From assembly GCF_003574445.1 (NCBI RefSeq), contig NZ_KZ984561.1:62001-126000 (forward strand): a stretch of DNA of 64,000 nucleotides. The letters are read 5' to 3'. Source of the stretch: Streptomyces sp. YIM 130001 (lineage in GTDB: Bacteria > Actinomycetota > Actinomycetes > Streptomycetales > Streptomycetaceae). Below the pieces are notes generated by a model. That model made no database searches. It saw nothing but the letters and a program-made list of their open reading frames with translations, and was not told where the DNA came from. A program made the position numbers and the translations under genes. This document shows positions 9,061 to 17,786 of this stretch, piece after piece (within the stretch, counting starts at the first letter, position 1; the number at the start of each line of letters is the position of its first letter).

Positions 9061-11657
9061 TGGACACCGATCTGCGCGAGCGCCTCGCCACGCTGTCCCC
9101 CGAGCGGCGTGCCGAGTTGCTCGCCCGCCTCCGCGCCGAGGGACCTGCGCGTCGACGGGGCGGCATGCCCGGGCCCGTCCCCCCGCTGCCGCCGGACACG
9201 GTCGCCCCCATGTCGTACGCGCAGCAGCGCATGTGGTTCCTCGACCAGCTGATGGAGCATCAGGCGATCTACCACACGCCCGTGGTGCTGCGGCTGCGCG
9301 GCCCGCTGGACGTATCCGCCCTCGGTCGGGCGCTCACCGCTCTGGTCGCCCGGCACGCGGTGCTGCGCACCAGGTTCGCCCGGGACCAGCAGATCGTCGA
9401 GGACCCGCCCGCCTCGGTGCCGCTGCCGCTGGAGGACCTGTCAGGACTCGACGCGTCAGGGCGGGAGCGGGCGGTGTACGAGCACGTCGCGCAGGCGGCC
9501 CGGCAGCCGTTCGACCTCACCGCGGCCGCCCCGCTGCGGGCCCGCCTGTACCGGTTCGCCCCCGACGACCACGTCTTCGCTCTGATCCTGCACCACGCCG
9601 TCGTGGACGACTGGTCGATACCCCTGCTCGTCGGCGAACTCAGCCGGGACTACGCCACCGATCCCGGTGAGTCCGGCGCCCGCCCGCCGGCCCCGGACGT
9701 GCAGTACACGGACTACGCCGCCTGGCAGCGCGACCGGATCGCCGGGCCCGTGGGCGAGCGGCAGGCGGACTACTGGGCGCGGCAGTTGGCGGGAGCCGTA
9801 CCCACGGTGCTGCCCGCAGACCGGCCGCGCCCGCACCGGCCGACCTGGGCCGGCGAGACGATCACCGGGGTGACATTGCCACCCCACCTGGCCGAAAAGC
9901 TGACCGCGGTGCACGACGGCCCGCTGCTCACCGTGCTCGCCACCGCTCTGAACGCGCTGCTGACGCGCTGGACCGAGAGCACCGACATCACGATCGGCAC
10001 CGTCTTCGCCGGCCGGATCAGGCCCGAACTCGAGTCGCTGATCGGCTTCTTCACCAATACGGTCGCGCTGCGCACGTCCAGCGCGGGAGACCCGTCGCTG
10101 GACGTTCTGCTCGAGCGCACCGCCGACACCGTCACGGACGCCTACCGCCACCAGGAGCTGCCGTTCGACCAGGTGGTGGCCCGGCGCCGGCCCGCGCGCT
10201 CCGGCGCCCGCAACCCGCTGTTCCAGGTCGCGCTGGTGACGAGCGAGGCCCCGGTCGAGGAGTTCACACTCGGCGACCTGCGGGTGGAGTCGTGCGACGT
10301 ACCGCTCGGCACCTCGCGTTTCGATCTCACCCTCAGCGCCGCCCGGACCTCCGAGAACGCCCTCGTACTGAACGCCGAGTACTCGACCGAGCTGTTCGAC
10401 CGTGCACGCATCGACAGTCTCCTGGCCGACCTGCGGACCGTGCTGGAGCACATGGTGACGGCGCCCGGCACTGCGGTGAGTGCCCTCGCGCTGCAAGGGC
10501 CGGTCCCCGGTGTCACGCTCGCCGGGACACCGGACGACGCCGAGCCGCTCCCCACTGCCGAGCCGCGGCCCGCGTCCGAACTGAGGACCGCGCTGGGGCA
10601 GTCGGTCTCCGAGCTGTGGCGCGAGAGGCTGGGTGTGGACCACGTGCGGGCGGACGACGACTTCTTCGCCCTCGGCGGCGGGTCGCTCCAGGCGGCGGCG
10701 CTCGTGGTCGAGATCCGGGAATGGACCGGGACCGACCTGAGTCTCGGCGAGTTCCTCAGCCGTCCCACCCTGGGCGCCCTGGTGGCCGCGGCAGAGGACG
10801 CCCTGGCCGCGAAGCGTTCCGATCGGCCGGACGCGGCCACCGTCGCGCAGGCGGATCTCGTGGTTCCGCTGCTGCCCGGAGACCCTGGAGTCACCCCGGT
10901 CTTCTTCTTCCACGCGAGCAGCGGATCGTCGTTGGCGTACGCGGCCCTGTGCCGTGAGCTTCCGGCCGGCATCCCGTACTACGGAATCTCGGTGCCGGGC
11001 CTGGACGAGGGCGACCTTCCCGGGTCCGTGGCCGAGATGGCGGATGCCTACGCCGACGCCGTGTGCGAGGTGGCGCCCGAGGGTCCCTACCGGCTCGTCG
11101 GCTGGTCGGTCGGCGGTGGGCTCGCCCACGCCACCGCCGTGCGGCTGCGCGCGCGGGGCCGGCACGTCACGCTGCTCGCGATGCTCGACACCCAGCAGCC
11201 GACCATGCTGGACGAGGCACCGGATGCGGCGCTGCTGCGCGCCATGTTCGCCGAGAACCTCGCACTGACGGCCGGTCTCGAACCACCCGAGGAGTGGTCG
11301 GCCGCGGAGCTGTCCGGGCTCGACGAGAAGGCACAGGCCGACCGGATCATCGGCGCGCTGGTGGACGAGGGCCTGGTGCCGCCCGGATCCGCTGCCCTGA
11401 TGAGGCGCCGGATGGAGGTATTCCGCGTGATCATCTCGACGGCGGCGGTATGGCGGCCGGAGCGTTACGACGGACAGATCGACCTGGTACACGCCGGGAC
11501 CACCCCGGCCTCCACCGTCGAGGACTGGATGCCTTGGACCAGTGGGCCGGTGATCGGGCACCACACACCGGGCGACCACTACGGGATGATGCGGCCTCCG
11601 CAGGTGGCTCAGTTGGGCCGAACGCTCGGTCCGCTGCTGGCGCGGGAGGTGCGGTGA
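9060..11657 (+). CDS. NRPS, terminal C-T-TE protein lacking an A domain
   Basis: 865 residues. The C domain is at about 45-480, with motif HHAVVDDW (residues 178-185), where the usual Gly after Asp is Asp. The T domain has Ser542 in GGGSL. The type I thioesterase follows at about 600-865, with GWSVGGG and Ser683. No A-domain motif lies between C and T: the C domain runs almost directly into T. The ATG at 9060 overlaps the previous stop (TGATG). As the thioesterase domain releases or cyclises the chain, this is the end of the assembly line. Its carrier must be charged by another protein; the stand-alone A genes at 2855-4302 or 18890-20464 are candidates. That pairing is inference. Confidence 0.93.
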   Translation: MDTDLRERLATLSPERRAELLARLRAEGPARRRGGMPGPVPPLPPDTVAPMSYAQQRMWFLDQLMEHQAIYHTPVVLRLRGPLDVSALGRALTALVARHAVLRTRFARDQQIVEDPPASVPLPLEDLSGLDASGRERAVYEHVAQAARQPFDLTAAAPLRARLYRFAPDDHVFALILHHAVVDDWSIPLLVGELSRDYATDPGESGARPPAPDVQYTDYAAWQRDRIAGPVGERQADYWARQLAGAVPTVLPADRPRPHRPTWAGETITGVTLPPHLAEKLTAVHDGPLLTVLATALNALLTRWTESTDITIGTVFAGRIRPELESLIGFFTNTVALRTSSAGDPSLDVLLERTADTVTDAYRHQELPFDQVVARRRPARSGARNPLFQVALVTSEAPVEEFTLGDLRVESCDVPLGTSRFDLTLSAARTSENALVLNAEYSTELFDRARIDSLLADLRTVLEHMVTAPGTAVSALALQGPVPGVTLAGTPDDAEPLPTAEPRPASELRTALGQSVSELWRERLGVDHVRADDDFFALGGGSLQAAALVVEIREWTGTDLSLGEFLSRPTLGALVAAAEDALAAKRSDRPDAATVAQADLVVPLLPGDPGVTPVFFFHASSGSSLAYAALCRELPAGIPYYGISVPGLDEGDLPGSVAEMADAYADAVCEVAPEGPYRLVGWSVGGGLAHATAVRLRARGRHVTLLAMLDTQQPTMLDEAPDAALLRAMFAENLALTAGLEPPEEWSAAELSGLDEKAQADRIIGALVDEGLVPPGSAALMRRRMEVFRVIISTAAVWRPERYDGQIDLVHAGTTPASTVEDWMPWTSGPVIGHHTPGDHYGMMRPPQVAQLGRTLGPLLAREVR

Positions 11658-12817
11658 ACACGACGAGCCTGCCCGTCGCCGACGCGCCCGGCATCCGCCC
11701 GACACCCGCGCAGCGCTCCTTCCGCGCGGACGTGCGCGCGCTGCTGCGCTCGCCCCGCGTCCAGGACGAGGTCGACCGGATCCGGCGGCTTCCCCCCGGG
11801 GACGAGCCCGGACTGCTCGAGACCTACCGGCTGCTCGGCGAGCGCGGCTGGCTCGCGCCGAGCTGGCCCGAACAGTACGGCGGTCTCGGGCTCGGGCACC
11901 ATGAGTCCGCCGTGGTCACCGAGGAGATGATCCTCGCCTCAGTGCCGGACGACGCACATGTGCTGAGCGTCGACATCGTGGGGCGCTTCGTCCTCGACAG
12001 CGGCACCGACGCCCAACGCACGCGGCTGCTCCCGGCGTTGGCGCGAGGCGAGCAGATCGCCACCGTACTGTTCACCGAACCGCAGGCGGGCTCCGACCTC
12101 GGACGGATGACCACCAGGGCCGAGCCGGACGGCGACGGCGCCTGGCGGCTCTACGGCACCAAGGTGTTCAACCAGAAGTCCGGCTTCGCCGATACGGCCC
12201 TGTGCGCGGCGGTCACGGTGCCGGGGCCGATGCCCGGGATCGGGCTCTTCCTGCTGCCGCTGCGCTCCCCCGGCGTGACCATCCGCACGCTGTCGAACCT
12301 AACCGACGACGCCTTCTGTGAGATCTCCATCGACGGGGTCCGGCTGACGCGAGACGACGTCCTCGGCGAGGTGGACGACGGCTGGCGGCTGATCAGCGAG
12401 CTTCTCGTGCTGGAGCGGACCGGCGTCGACTTCCACGCCAAGATCCGCCACTGGCTCGACTCGGTGGCCGACGCGGTGCCCGACGCACTGCGGGAGCGGT
12501 ACACCGAGCTCGACGCGCGGCTGACGGCCGGACATGCCCTTGCCTGGCGGATGGTGGCCGGCCTGGACGCCGGTCACGCCGATCCGGTCCTGGCCGCGAT
12601 GTCGAAGTGGTACGTCACCGAGCAGGCCCGCGAGGTGGCCCGGTTCGGTCTCGAACTGCGCGGCCGGGAGGGCCTGTTGACCAACCAGGACCCCGACGCG
12701 CCGGACCTCGGCCGCGTCGAGCGGGCCTTGCGCTACGCCCCGACGCTCACCCTCGCCTCGGGGACCTCCGAGGTGATGCTGCGCGCCATCGCGACCTCTC
12801 ACCTGGAGCTGCTGTGA
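11654..12817 (+). CDS. Acyl-CoA dehydrogenase-family flavoprotein
   Basis: 387 residues with the acyl-CoA dehydrogenase fold: N-terminal helices with PEQYGG, the FAD/substrate segment TEPQAGSDLG, and the C-terminal GTSEV segment. Starts at GTG 11654, overlapping the NRPS stop as GTGA. In common family members a catalytic Glu precedes the Gly of the C-terminal Y-E-G-T-S-E motif. Here that stretch reads A-S-G-T-S-E, so the usual base is absent, although some subfamilies place it elsewhere. The next gene is a second, shorter family member, overlapping by GTGA. Such pairs are known to form mixed complexes (FadE26-FadE27 type). The inferred role is oxidation or desaturation of a carrier-bound intermediate. 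Confidence 0.85.
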   Translation: MNTTSLPVADAPGIRPTPAQRSFRADVRALLRSPRVQDEVDRIRRLPPGDEPGLLETYRLLGERGWLAPSWPEQYGGLGLGHHESAVVTEEMILASVPDDAHVLSVDIVGRFVLDSGTDAQRTRLLPALARGEQIATVLFTEPQAGSDLGRMTTRAEPDGDGAWRLYGTKVFNQKSGFADTALCAAVTVPGPMPGIGLFLLPLRSPGVTIRTLSNLTDDAFCEISIDGVRLTRDDVLGEVDDGWRLISELLVLERTGVDFHAKIRHWLDSVADAVPDALRERYTELDARLTAGHALAWRMVAGLDAGHADPVLAAMSKWYVTEQAREVARFGLELRGREGLLTNQDPDAPDLGRVERALRYAPTLTLASGTSEVMLRAIATSHLELL

Positions 12818-13692
12818 CGACCACCGCCGCCCCGCTGACCGACATCTTCTCGCCCGAACTGCGGCCCGTACTGCGCAGGCTCGGAGAACGCCCGCTGTCC
12901 GCGGAGGCGGCGACCGCCCAGGGCGCGGTGTGGGCGGCACTGTCCGAGGCCGGCGCGCTGCACGAGAAGTACGCCGTGCTGCCTGTCGCCGAGCTCCTCG
13001 GCGAAACCCTCTACCGCGGGCCGTACCTCGACACCGTGGCGGCCGTCGCGGCCCTGGCCGCGCTGCCCGGCTCGCCTCCGGCGGAGCAGCTGCTCGACGG
13101 GATGCGGTGCGGCGACCTCGCGGCGGCGATCGCCGGGCCCGACCGGCGCTTCGTCCGCTGTGCGGACCAGGCCGACCTCTTGATCACCGTCGACGGGGCC
13201 GAGTTCACCGTCGTCGAGTTCGACCGTCCGGGTGTCAGGCTCTCGGAGCACGCGGACCTCGGCCGCGGCGGGCTCTTCAGCGTCGACGTGGACGCCGGCG
13301 TGCCCTCGGTGCTGTCCGGCCGGCTCGCCGATCCCGGAGCCCTCAGAGACCGGATCCGCTCCGCTCAGGCCGCCTACCTGGCCGGCCTGAGCCGCGGCGC
13401 ACTCGACCTCGCCACCGAGCACGTCCGCCGCAGGACGGTGTTCGGCCGGCCGCTCGGCGCGCACCAGTCCCCCGCCTTCCGGCTGGCGGCGCTGTCCGCC
13501 CGGCTCGAGGCCGTGCGCAGCCTCGTCCACCGCGAGGACGAGCCCGCCCACGCGCTGCGTCTGGCCCGTGAGTTGGCCGTCGACACCACGACGGAGGCCC
13601 TCCAGCTGCACGGCGCGTCCGGTCTGCTCGACGAGGACGACGCGCAGCTCTTCTACCGCCGTGCCCTGACCGAGTCCGCCCTGAGCCGATGA
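12814..13692 (+). CDS. Short acyl-CoA dehydrogenase-like protein, probable partner subunit
   Basis: 292 residues, clearly shorter than the usual 370-400 of the family. The C-terminal helical half is well kept (RRTVFGRPLGAHQSPAFRLA; LQLHGASGLLDEDDAQLFYRRA). The middle beta domain is reduced and the protein ends before the usual catalytic Y-E-G segment. Starts at GTG 12814 within the preceding stop (GTGA) and overlaps the following thioesterase gene by ATGA. The tight coupling suggests equal production with the previous gene and a heteromeric enzyme in which one subunit is degenerate, as in actinobacterial steroid-degrading FadE pairs. This is inference from size and gene order. Confidence 0.8.
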   Translation: MTTTAAPLTDIFSPELRPVLRRLGERPLSAEAATAQGAVWAALSEAGALHEKYAVLPVAELLGETLYRGPYLDTVAAVAALAALPGSPPAEQLLDGMRCGDLAAAIAGPDRRFVRCADQADLLITVDGAEFTVVEFDRPGVRLSEHADLGRGGLFSVDVDAGVPSVLSGRLADPGALRDRIRSAQAAYLAGLSRGALDLATEHVRRRTVFGRPLGAHQSPAFRLAALSARLEAVRSLVHREDEPAHALRLARELAVDTTTEALQLHGASGLLDEDDAQLFYRRALTESALSR

Positions 13693-14528
13693 CCACCGCC
13701 ACGCTGACCGAACGCGGCCTGTGGGTCCGGCAGTTCCGCCCCGCGCGTCCGCGGGCACCGCGCCTGCTGTGTGTTCCGCACGCGGGCGGCTCGGCCGGCT
13801 TCTACCTCCCGTTCTCCGATGCCCTGTCACCGGAGTTGAACGTCCTGGCCGTGCAGTACCCCGGCCGTCAGGACCGGCGCCGAGAGCCCGCGGCCCGGTC
13901 CATCGCGCCGCTCGCCGACGCGCTCTTCGGCCTGCTGGACCCAGAGGACACCACGCCTCTGGCACTGTTCGGCCACAGCATGGGCGCCGTCGTCGCCTTC
14001 GAGCTGGCCCGCAGGCTGGAGGCCGACGGGCGCCCCGTCTCCCTCCTCGTCGCCTCCGCCCGCCGCGGCCCGTTCCTGCCCCCCGGCCCGTCGTTCCACC
14101 ACCTCGGCGACGCCGCGATACTCGCCGAAGTGGAGCGTCTGAACGGCGCCGACGGCCTTCCCCCGGAGCATCCCGGTCTCCTGAAGCTGGCCCTGCCCGC
14201 GCTGCGCGCCGACTTCCAGGCCGTGGAGACCTACCGCGCCGCCCCGGCTCCGCTGCTCACCTGCCCGGTCATCGCCATGACGGGAGTCGACGATCCCCGC
14301 GTTCCCCCCGCCGACGCCCGGGCGTGGTCCGCCGTCACCACCGCTCCTGTCACCCTGTCCGTCCATCCGGGCGGCCACTTCTACCTCCTCGCCCGTGTCC
14401 CCGAGATCGCCACCGAGCTCGGACACGCACTCACCGGGCAGGGCCGAGAGGTGCACGGAGCCGGGGGCGTCCGACGGCTTTCCCAACGATTCGACCTGCA
14501 CGCAAACATGACGTCGGAGATTTTTTGA
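13689..14528 (+). CDS. Type II (editing) thioesterase
   Basis: 279 residues, alpha/beta hydrolase of the TEII family. Seen: LLCVPHAGGSAGFY (residues 26-39), the nucleophile elbow FGHSMGA with Ser97, an Asp-containing GVDDPRVP segment, and HPGGHFYL with the catalytic His. A polar tail of about 25 residues follows the fold. Overlaps the preceding gene by ATGA and so belongs to the NRPS operon 5755-14528. It is the second thioesterase of this type in the left cluster; the other is at 1171-1932. The two may serve different carrier proteins, for example the main line and the free halogenation carrier, but nothing in the sequence decides this. Confidence 0.92.
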   Translation: MTTATLTERGLWVRQFRPARPRAPRLLCVPHAGGSAGFYLPFSDALSPELNVLAVQYPGRQDRRREPAARSIAPLADALFGLLDPEDTTPLALFGHSMGAVVAFELARRLEADGRPVSLLVASARRGPFLPPGPSFHHLGDAAILAEVERLNGADGLPPEHPGLLKLALPALRADFQAVETYRAAPAPLLTCPVIAMTGVDDPRVPPADARAWSAVTTAPVTLSVHPGGHFYLLARVPEIATELGHALTGQGREVHGAGGVRRLSQRFDLHANMTSEIF

Positions 14529-14605
14529 CCGCTTTCTCGACTCGCCTGCCGCGCCGTCTCGAGCCATCGAGCCTATTTCCCAAGTCCGTCTTGAGTCGCG
14601 GCTAA

Positions 14606-14611
14606 TAGGAT
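14606..14611 (+). promoter_or_regulatory. Candidate -10 box for the mbtH-regulator operon
   Basis: TAGGAT matches the Streptomyces vegetative -10 consensus and lies about 80 bp before the MbtH start, in a 164-bp gap after the thioesterase gene. No good -35 hexamer is seen 16-19 bp upstream, so the promoter may need an activator. Low confidence. Confidence 0.3.
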
Positions 14612-14692
14612 TCCGGACCATCGGCTCAACGGGCAGATCGACAGCCCACGCCTGCAGTTGCCACCAGACAAAGGTCATGTAGGGAGATGAGT

Positions 14693-14956
14693 GTGTCTAC
14701 CGACAGCTTCGAGCACCATGTCGTTGTCATCAACGACGAAGAGCAGTACTCGATCTGGCCCGAGGGAAAGGCGATACCGTCCGGCTGGCGAGCCGTCCTC
14801 GAGCCGACTCCCAAAGAGCAGTGCCTGGAATACATCGAGGCGCACTGGACCGACATGCGGCCGTTGAGCCTGCGCCGCGCGATGGCGGGCGAAAATCAAT
14901 CGCCGGACGCGACGACTCACCCGTCACAGGAGGAGATCACCGTCCATGGACGGTGA
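14693..14956 (+). CDS. MbtH-like protein
   Basis: A small protein of 87 residues (89 from the alternative ATG at 14687) with the MbtH hallmarks: the NDEEQYSIWPEGKAIPSGW segment, and later HWTDMRPLSLR. MbtH proteins bind NRPS A domains and are needed for their folding or activity. GTG 14693 is preferred because AGGGAG (14681-14686) lies six bases before it but touches the ATG at 14687. The C-terminal tail after MRPLSLRRAM is longer than in most family members, and its end overlaps the start of the regulator gene by 11 bp. It probably serves the A domains of the left cluster; a second MbtH is encoded in the right cluster. Confidence 0.93.
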   Translation: MSTDSFEHHVVVINDEEQYSIWPEGKAIPSGWRAVLEPTPKEQCLEYIEAHWTDMRPLSLRRAMAGENQSPDATTHPSQEEITVHGR

Positions 14957-17786
14957 CGGAGCAATTCCACGGCCGGCACCGGTCGGGCGTTCCACGTCGG
15001 CTGATGCGGCGCACTTATTCGACCCCGAGGGTTCTCCGTCCGCCGTTGTGGAAATTCTGGGACAGCCCTGGATCGGAAAGACCCGGTTGCTGCACCGGAT
15101 ACTCGATGACGCCAGAAAGCAGGGCTGGTCCGTCGCGCACGCCGCGGCGGGTCCCGCCGCGACCGCCGCGCCTTATCAGCTCTTCTCCGACGCATTCGAC
15201 GAGATTCTCTCCGAACGCGCCGAGACGGTTCTCCAGTGCGTGCCGATCGCCAGTCGGCGCGTTCTCGGCCGGCTGTTCCCCGCGCTGGACCCGGCGGACC
15301 TGCCTCCGTCCGAGCCGCTCCAGTCCCCCGTTCCGACGGGGCTGGTGGGATCGGCACTGCGGCAGGCGGTCCGCGGGCTGACGGGGTCGAGCGGCCTGGT
15401 GCTGGCGCTGGACAACGTGCACTGGGCGGACCCGGCCTCGCTGGAACTGCTGGAGAGTCTGGTGCGCAGGCCGCCCGACGCCCGGCTGGTCATCGTGGTC
15501 GCCCATCGCGACCGTCAGTCGCCGCTGCGCCTGCGCGGACTGCTGGCCTCCGTGGCCGGCTCCCACCGGATCGAACTCGGCCCGCTGCCCGGCCAGGAGC
15601 TCGACGCGCTGCTGCCCGGCGAGACGCCACGGCCCTTGCGCAGGGCCTTGCTCGGCCGGGCGAACGGCAACCCGGGGCTGCTCCTTGCTCTGGCGGCCGC
15701 CCCCCGTTCGTACGGAGGAACCGCGCCGGACGCGCCGGGGCTGACCCCATTCACCCGCTTCCTGGAAGAGTTCCGCGCCGTGTCCGACGACGGCTGGCTC
15801 GCCGCGCAGTCCGCAGCGGTACTCGGCGACGCGTTCACCCTCCAGGAGATGCGGTCCATCAGCGCGTTGCCCGCCGATCGCCTCGCGGACGCCGTGGCGG
15901 AGCTGCTGCGCGAGGACATCGTGCAGCCCGGTGAGTTGGCGGACCACTACCGGTTCCGGCACGCCCTGCTGGGGGCCACGGCGTATCACAGCACCGGTGA
16001 GCAGTGGCGGCTCGCCGCGCACACAGCGGCCACCGGGCTCGTCCGGCTGCCCGCCCCGTGCATCCACACTCATGCCGGGCCGGTGCCGCACCGGAAGCCG
16101 GTGGCCGACCGGGTCCGCTCGGGGCTGCTGCCGCGCGAAGCCGGCGCGGCCGTCGGGGACGCGACCCTGCTCTGCGAGCAGCGGGTGCGCACCGGCAAGG
16201 CCCTGGTCGTCGCGGGAAGGCCGAGCGAGGCCCTCGACGTCCTGGACCGGACCTCGTCACCCGGCGCCGAAGTGCCGCTCGTCCTGCGGGCCGAGGCGGC
16301 CGAATGGCGGGCTCGCGCTCAGCGCCTGCTGGGCAGATACGCCCTCGCTCAGTCGCTCCTGGAAGCAGTGCGACCTGAGGTGGCCGACGAACCCGAGGCG
16401 CTCGCGCTGGTCGACCTGGCCCGGCTCGCGGCAGCACTGGAGCGCGGAAGCCCGCTGCCCGGCGGCGAACCGCCCGCGGTGCACTGGGCGACCGGCCTGG
16501 CCGATCCGCTGGCCCGGGGATACGCCTGGGCCCTGCTCGGCGCCCACGACGCGGACGCGGGCCGCACCGCACAGGCCGCCCTGCGGCTCGGCGAGGTGGC
16601 CGGCCTGCTCGACGACCTCGACGACGCCACGCTCATCGGCCGGCTCGACATCCTGTACTGGCTGGCCAGGTCCCTGGCACGGTGCGAGCGGGACGCGGAG
16701 GCCGCACGACACTTCGAACGGGGTCTCGGCATCGCCTCGGCACATGAACTCGACTACCTGGTGACGCAGTTCGCCACCGGGCTCGCCGAAGTCCGGCTGC
16801 GGCTCGGGCGCATCGACCGGGCGATCGAGTCGGGTCACCGGGCGATGCGCGCCGCAGCCCGGATCGGGAGCGACTGCCTGTTGGCCGAGGCCGGTGCCGG
16901 ACTGGCCCGGGCGGCGTGGATCAGCGGCGACCGGACGACTGCCCGGCACACGGCGCGCGAGGCCGCACGGCGGGCGGAGTCGTGGCGCGAGCCGTGGTCG
17001 GACCGGGTACGTCTGTCGCTGCTCGAGACGACCTTCGACACGGGCGACCAGGAGCTGTGCAAGGAGCTTCTGTCGACGGGGACGGTACGGCGCGCCGCGT
17101 CGTTCCCCGTCGTCTCGATGGTTCCGGCCGTCGCCGAGGTCCTCGCCCGGCTGGAGGGGGAGCGTCGCGGTTCGGCGACCGAAGCGGGGCGCTGGGCCAC
17201 GGCGGCCGAAGAGGCCGCCGGCCGCATGCGGTTGCCGGGTGCGACGGGCCTGGCGCTGTTGGCCCGCGCACACCACCACCGGGTCACCGATCCGCTCAGG
17301 GCCGCCGTCTTCGCTTCCAGTGCGGTGGTCACACTGACCCGGGCCGGCCGGCCGCTCGACGCGGTCCGCGCTCACCTGGCCGTCGCGGCCGCCTGGGCCG
17401 GCATCGACTCCGACGTGGCACGCGGCCAGCTCGACGAGGCACAGCTCCTGCTGCAGGGACGCGGGGCACACGGATACCAGGACCACGCGGCCGACCTGGC
17501 CACGAACGCGCCCGCGCAGTCGGCCGACGCGCGACTGGCCAAGTTGAGCAGCCGCGAGCGGGAGATCTCGGTGCTGGTCAGCGACGGTTGTACGAATCAG
17601 CAGATCGCCCGTGCGCTGCGGCTCAGTCACAAGACCGTGGAGACCCATCTCGGCCGGATCTTCAAGAAACTCGGCGTCGGCTCGCGGGCCCAGGTCGCCA
17701 CCTCGATCGGCCGGGCGGCCAGGTTCACGGAAGCGCGGTTCGCCGACCGGCCGGCGCCGGTCGGCGCCTCACACCAGATCGCGTAG
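14946..17786 (+). CDS. LAL-family (large ATP-binding LuxR) pathway regulator
   Basis: 946 residues. Walker A GQPWIGKT at 39-46, Walker B LVLALDNVHWAD near 150-161, a long helical TPR-like middle, and a LuxR-type helix-turn-helix at 867-922 (LSSREREI, SDGCTNQQIARALRLSHKTVETHL). LAL proteins are usually pathway-specific transcription activators. AGGAGGAG lies about ten bases before the ATG. Leu24 is encoded by TTA (15015-15017), the rare codon that ties translation to the bldA tRNA in Streptomyces. The gene overlaps MbtH by 11 bp and the convergent acyl-CoA dehydrogenase-like gene by 18 bp. It is the likely activator of the left cluster; targets may include the inverted repeats at 2014-2029 and 5673-5688, but that link is unproven. 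Confidence 0.92.
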   Translation: MDGDGAIPRPAPVGRSTSADAAHLFDPEGSPSAVVEILGQPWIGKTRLLHRILDDARKQGWSVAHAAAGPAATAAPYQLFSDAFDEILSERAETVLQCVPIASRRVLGRLFPALDPADLPPSEPLQSPVPTGLVGSALRQAVRGLTGSSGLVLALDNVHWADPASLELLESLVRRPPDARLVIVVAHRDRQSPLRLRGLLASVAGSHRIELGPLPGQELDALLPGETPRPLRRALLGRANGNPGLLLALAAAPRSYGGTAPDAPGLTPFTRFLEEFRAVSDDGWLAAQSAAVLGDAFTLQEMRSISALPADRLADAVAELLREDIVQPGELADHYRFRHALLGATAYHSTGEQWRLAAHTAATGLVRLPAPCIHTHAGPVPHRKPVADRVRSGLLPREAGAAVGDATLLCEQRVRTGKALVVAGRPSEALDVLDRTSSPGAEVPLVLRAEAAEWRARAQRLLGRYALAQSLLEAVRPEVADEPEALALVDLARLAAALERGSPLPGGEPPAVHWATGLADPLARGYAWALLGAHDADAGRTAQAALRLGEVAGLLDDLDDATLIGRLDILYWLARSLARCERDAEAARHFERGLGIASAHELDYLVTQFATGLAEVRLRLGRIDRAIESGHRAMRAAARIGSDCLLAEAGAGLARAAWISGDRTTARHTAREAARRAESWREPWSDRVRLSLLETTFDTGDQELCKELLSTGTVRRAASFPVVSMVPAVAEVLARLEGERRGSATEAGRWATAAEEAAGRMRLPGATGLALLARAHHHRVTDPLRAAVFASSAVVTLTRAGRPLDAVRAHLAVAAAWAGIDSDVARGQLDEAQLLLQGRGAHGYQDHAADLATNAPAQSADARLAKLSSREREISVLVSDGCTNQQIARALRLSHKTVETHLGRIFKKLGVGSRAQVATSIGRAARFTEARFADRPAPVGASHQIA
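15015..15017 (+). promoter_or_regulatory. TTA leucine codon in regulator gene (bldA-type control point)
   Basis: TTA is in frame as codon 24 of the LAL regulator (..GCG CAC TTA TTC GAC..). In Streptomyces TTA is read only by the developmentally timed bldA tRNA, and such codons are concentrated in pathway regulators. Translation of this activator is therefore expected to be late. Confidence 0.8.
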
